From Caldilineaceae bacterium (GTDB lineage Bacteria; Chloroflexota; Anaerolineae; Caldilineales; Caldilineaceae): DNA of 64,000 nt. Positions within the stretch are counted from its first letter, which is position 1, and each line of letters starts with the position of its first letter. The notes under the pieces were generated by a model. That model saw only the letters and a program-made list of their open reading frames with translations. It was not told where the DNA came from and searched no databases. A program made the translations under genes and the position numbers. Location of the stretch: contig JALHQH010000063.1 of assembly GCA_022842065.1 (NCBI GenBank), positions 1 to 64,000 on the forward strand, in the 5' to 3' direction. Positions 61,715 through 64,000 of the stretch are shown here, one piece after another.

Positions 61715-61781
61715 AGGTGACTGTCACTGGCCGCAACAGTTCTGGTATGATTAAGCACTTGGTGGCCAGTGACAGTCACCT
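61715..61781. repeat. palindromic GGTGACTGTCACTGGCC element, copy A
   Basis: Arms AGGTGACTGTCACTGGCC (61715-61732) and its exact complement (61764-61781) enclose 31 bases. The last base is also the first of the amidohydrolase stop codon on the minus strand. Copy B lies at 62958-63023 on the other side of that gene. Confidence 0.88.
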
Positions 61782-62917
61782 TACTGCGTGATTTGATACA
61801 ACGCCGCCGCATTTTGATACAACATCTGCTCGGCCCCTTCAAACGCTTCCGTTGGGGTCAACGCGCCCAACTTGATGAATTCCTCCAGCACTTGGGCTAA
61901 ACCCTGCCGCCCCCAGCGCGCGGCCAGCCAAAAGATTTCGGGAATGCTGTGGGCATCGGTGGAAAAAAGCACCTTGCTGGTCGGTGTCAACGCCAAGACC
62001 TGGCGCCAGATGGTGGGGATCTCAACGGTGAGATGCGGGATCGCCAGCCCCATGTCGATCCAGACGTTGGGGTAAACCGCGGCCAGATAGCCCAACTCGC
62101 GCACATAGGGGTACCCTGCATGGAGCAGGACAAATTGGACGTGGTTGTACTTGCCACATTCAAAGAGATTGCGCATGTGGAAGGGATTCGCCAGCAACAT
62201 ATCAAGGTCATTGTCGCCAAAACCGGTGTGAAACTGGATGGGCATGGCTTGCTGCTCGGCAATTTCCAGGGCAAGTAAGAGTAGATAATCGTTGAGCGGT
62301 TTATGGGCGAGGCGCACGGTCCCATCACGTTGCGCTTGGGCCTTGAGTGTTGGGAAAATCGCCGCGGCGTCTGCTTTGGTGGCCGGCTGGATCTGTAAGC
62401 CGGTGCGATAGGCGGCAATACTTTTGAGCGCCACATGGCCGGTGGCGCGGGCGTTTTCAACCGTGGCGACATAGGCGTCAATCATCTGATCAAAGTTTTC
62501 GTGCTGCACGATCAGATCCTGCACCAACGTTTCCAGCCGCAAGATCGGTTCGATCCGGCACGGCAGCACTGTGCGTAACGCCTGATAGCTGTAACTCATG
62601 CTACTGCTAAAACCATAGTCTACCAACAGTATGGCAATGTTGGCGTCGTGGAAGAGATGCTGCGCCAATGCCGTCGGCTCGATCTCGGCACGCGCCGCCA
62701 AGAGCGCTGCCGCCGTTGGTTCGCAGCCGAGAAAAGCCGCCAACTCTTTAACCGCCCAGCGATAAAAGAGGCTGTGGGGCACATGGTTGGCGTGCATGAT
62801 CGGATCGCTGCTTTCCGTAAAGAAGCGCTGAAATTCAACCGCAGTCAGTGGGGTACCCAGTCGCAGCAGTGCATGGCAATGGTGATCAAGGATTGGAATG
62901 GTAGTTAAATCGAGCAT
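61781..62917 (-). CDS. amidohydrolase family protein (FluG N-terminal-like)
   Basis: TIM-barrel metal hydrolase of about 378 residues. The first metal motif is PILDHHCHALLR; further metal-site candidates are PIQFHTGFGDND, QFVLLHAGYPY and FSTDAHSIPEIFW. This is the amidohydrolase_2 type found as the N-terminal part of FluG and plant nodulin/GS fusions, and the next gene upstream encodes a glutamine-synthetase-family protein. ATG 62917 is preferred because the family N-terminus MLDLTTIPILDHHCH starts there; a TTG start eight codons earlier is possible. It is bracketed by two copies of one palindrome. Probably removes a gamma-glutamyl or similar amide made by its partner; this is inference. Confidence 0.88.
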   Translation of the reverse strand: MLDLTTIPILDHHCHALLRLGTPLTAVEFQRFFTESSDPIMHANHVPHSLFYRWAVKELAAFLGCEPTAAALLAARAEIEPTALAQHLFHDANIAILLVDYGFSSSMSYSYQALRTVLPCRIEPILRLETLVQDLIVQHENFDQMIDAYVATVENARATGHVALKSIAAYRTGLQIQPATKADAAAIFPTLKAQAQRDGTVRLAHKPLNDYLLLLALEIAEQQAMPIQFHTGFGDNDLDMLLANPFHMRNLFECGKYNHVQFVLLHAGYPYVRELGYLAAVYPNVWIDMGLAIPHLTVEIPTIWRQVLALTPTSKVLFSTDAHSIPEIFWLAARWGRQGLAQVLEEFIKLGALTPTEAFEGAEQMLYQNAAALYQITQ

Positions 62918-62957
62918 CAAAAATTTCTCTTGTCGATTCAAGGCTGGTGTGGGGCGC

Positions 62958-63023
62958 AGGTGACTGTCACTGGCCGATTGTTGTTGCGTTAACCAAAATT
63001 GTTGCGGCCAGTGACAGTCACCT
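62958..63023. repeat. palindromic GGTGACTGTCACTGGCC element, copy B
   Basis: The same 18-bp arms as copy A at 62958-62975 and 63006-63023, but the shared outward extension GGCCGCAAC shows that this copy is inverted relative to A. It fills the gap between the two partner genes. Confidence 0.88.
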
Positions 63024-63037
63024 CACTGACCGCACCG

Positions 63038-64000
63038 CTAAAATTTTTCGATGTGGTGGCGCACTTCAAAGGCAACATCTTCTTTGGAAAATGCCTCATA
63101 TTCAGAGCGCTTAACGGCCAGATAAGCCGTTGCCAGCGTTGTCCCCAATGCGTTCATCAACACTTCGTTCCGCTCCAGCGCATCTAATGCTTCGGCTTGG
63201 GTGGCGGGAAAGCGTTGAATGCCCCGTTGCTTGCGTTCCGCATCGCTAAAGTTGCCCGGATCGACCAGCGCGGCATCGCCCGGCATTAGTGTACGCGCCA
63301 CCCCATCCAGACCGGCTGCGAGCAGCCCACCCAGCGCCAGATAAGGATTGTTGCTGGCATCACTCGCTTTCAGTTCGAGGTTGATGCTGCTTGCCTCGCT
63401 GCCCCAGACCCCGGAGGCCACGCGCACCGCAGCTTCCCGATTGTCTGGTCCCCAGGCGGTGTAGGCGCTGCTCCAGAAGTGTGGTTGCAGCCGGCGGAAT
63501 GAGTTAAAGCTAGGGGTGGTTAAGGCCAGCAAAGCAGGGAGATGGTGCAGCACGCCGGCCATAAAGTGATAGCCCAATTGACTGAGCAAAAAGCGATCCG
63601 CCCCATCGTAGAGCAGATTCTGCTCACCAGCCAGATCCCAGAGGCTCCAGTGGATATGACAGCCATTGCCTGCCTGATCGGGTTTGGGTTTGGGGGCAAA
63701 CGAAGCGAGCAAGCCATGATTGTTGGCGACACTGCGCACCGTCTCGCGAAACCAGATCTGGTTGTCGGCGGCACGGAGGGCGGGGGCGTGGCGCAAGGGC
63801 ATTTCATGTTGGCCGTGCCCCAGTTCAGGGTAATAGGCATCCACCGAGATATTTTGGGCGGCAAAGGCGGCCATGATCGCATCAATGACGCCGGCCGCGG
63901 CGTGCATCGCGGTGGAGCTGAAACAAAGCCCCGTGTCAATCGGCTGATAATGGTCAAGTTGACTGCCGTCCCCCGTGCGGCGGAAGAGGCTGAATTCCCC
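63038..64000 (-). CDS. glutamine-synthetase-family protein, C-terminal 320 residues
   Basis: The gene continues past the right edge; the start is not seen. Visible glutamine-synthetase features are ELGHGQHEM (metal and glutamate site), NGCHIHWSLWD (ATP and metal site), FNSFRRLQPHFW then WGPDNREAAVRV, and the late SSINLELKASDASNNPYLALGG. It corresponds to the type that is fused to an amidohydrolase in FluG, here split in two genes. It likely joins an amine to glutamate or a related acid by ATP; glutamine itself is not assured. The adenylylation-site sequence of classical GlnA was not recognised. Confidence 0.88.
   Translation of the reverse strand, partial: GEFSLFRRTGDGSQLDHYQPIDTGLCFSSTAMHAAAGVIDAIMAAFAAQNISVDAYYPELGHGQHEMPLRHAPALRAADNQIWFRETVRSVANNHGLLASFAPKPKPDQAGNGCHIHWSLWDLAGEQNLLYDGADRFLLSQLGYHFMAGVLHHLPALLALTTPSFNSFRRLQPHFWSSAYTAWGPDNREAAVRVASGVWGSEASSINLELKASDASNNPYLALGGLLAAGLDGVARTLMPGDAALVDPGNFSDAERKQRGIQRFPATQAEALDALERNEVLMNALGTTLATAYLAVKRSEYEAFSKEDVAFEVRHHIEKF

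Overview
The window is a 64 kb stretch of a GC-moderate bacterial chromosome, most likely a Chloroflexota member near Anaerolineae/Caldilineae. This is inferred from gene style: MalT-type LuxR activators, secreted proteins ending in a LYLP(L/M)V motif, DUF433/DUF5615 toxin-antitoxin pairs, a CHAT-type fragment, a bacterial indoleamine dioxygenase, and intergenic spaces full of short-word inverted repeats. No rRNA, tRNA, phage, transposase or CRISPR array was seen.

Regions. 1-936 holds no intact gene, only a possible gene tail and a decayed coding remnant. 937-16061 (all minus strand) is a cell-surface polysaccharide region: acyltransferase, polyprenyl-phosphate-type glycosyltransferase, radical SAM protein, O-antigen ligase and EamA-type carrier in tight succession, then a large membrane-anchored one-heme propeller protein, the WecE/RffA aminotransferase, a sialidase-like protein, and the Wzm/Wzt-type ABC exporter. 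16744-20655 is a peptide-type ABC importer (binding lipoprotein and two permeases, no ATPases), followed by a one-heme lipoprotein and a membrane protein with a degenerate kinase domain and an outer propeller. 23929-27695 returns to the minus strand with a Gfo/Idh/MocA oxidoreductase and two GT4 glycosyltransferases. 27980-31225 pairs a coiled-coil protein with SelB. 31865-37384 is mixed accessory DNA: secreted protein, CHAT-like fragment, toxin-antitoxin pair, indoleamine dioxygenase, PhyH dioxygenase and small unknowns. 37532-40903 is a secreted GH44 glycosidase with an NHL propeller.

41301-52566 includes de novo purine synthesis (purC, then a PurS-PurL fusion with purQ), separated by a Mug DNA glycosylase, a MalT-like regulator, an orphan NarL-type histidine kinase and an aldo/keto reductase. 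52832-56573 has a CPA2 cation/proton antiporter behind a structured leader, a flavoprotein and a membrane protein. 56650-64000 (mostly minus) is a sugar and amine catabolic region: enolase-superfamily enzyme, ribulokinase, zinc alcohol dehydrogenase, and an amidohydrolase beside a glutamine-synthetase-family gene that runs off the window.

The most unusual signal is non-coding. A candidate three-helix leader RNA occurs twice, back to back, each copy starting just after a TATAAT box, one facing purC and one facing the GH44 gene, with compensatory stem changes. A second nested leader precedes the antiporter. Repeat-type words normally found between genes have also entered reading frames of purL, purQ, a glycosyltransferase and a flavoprotein.
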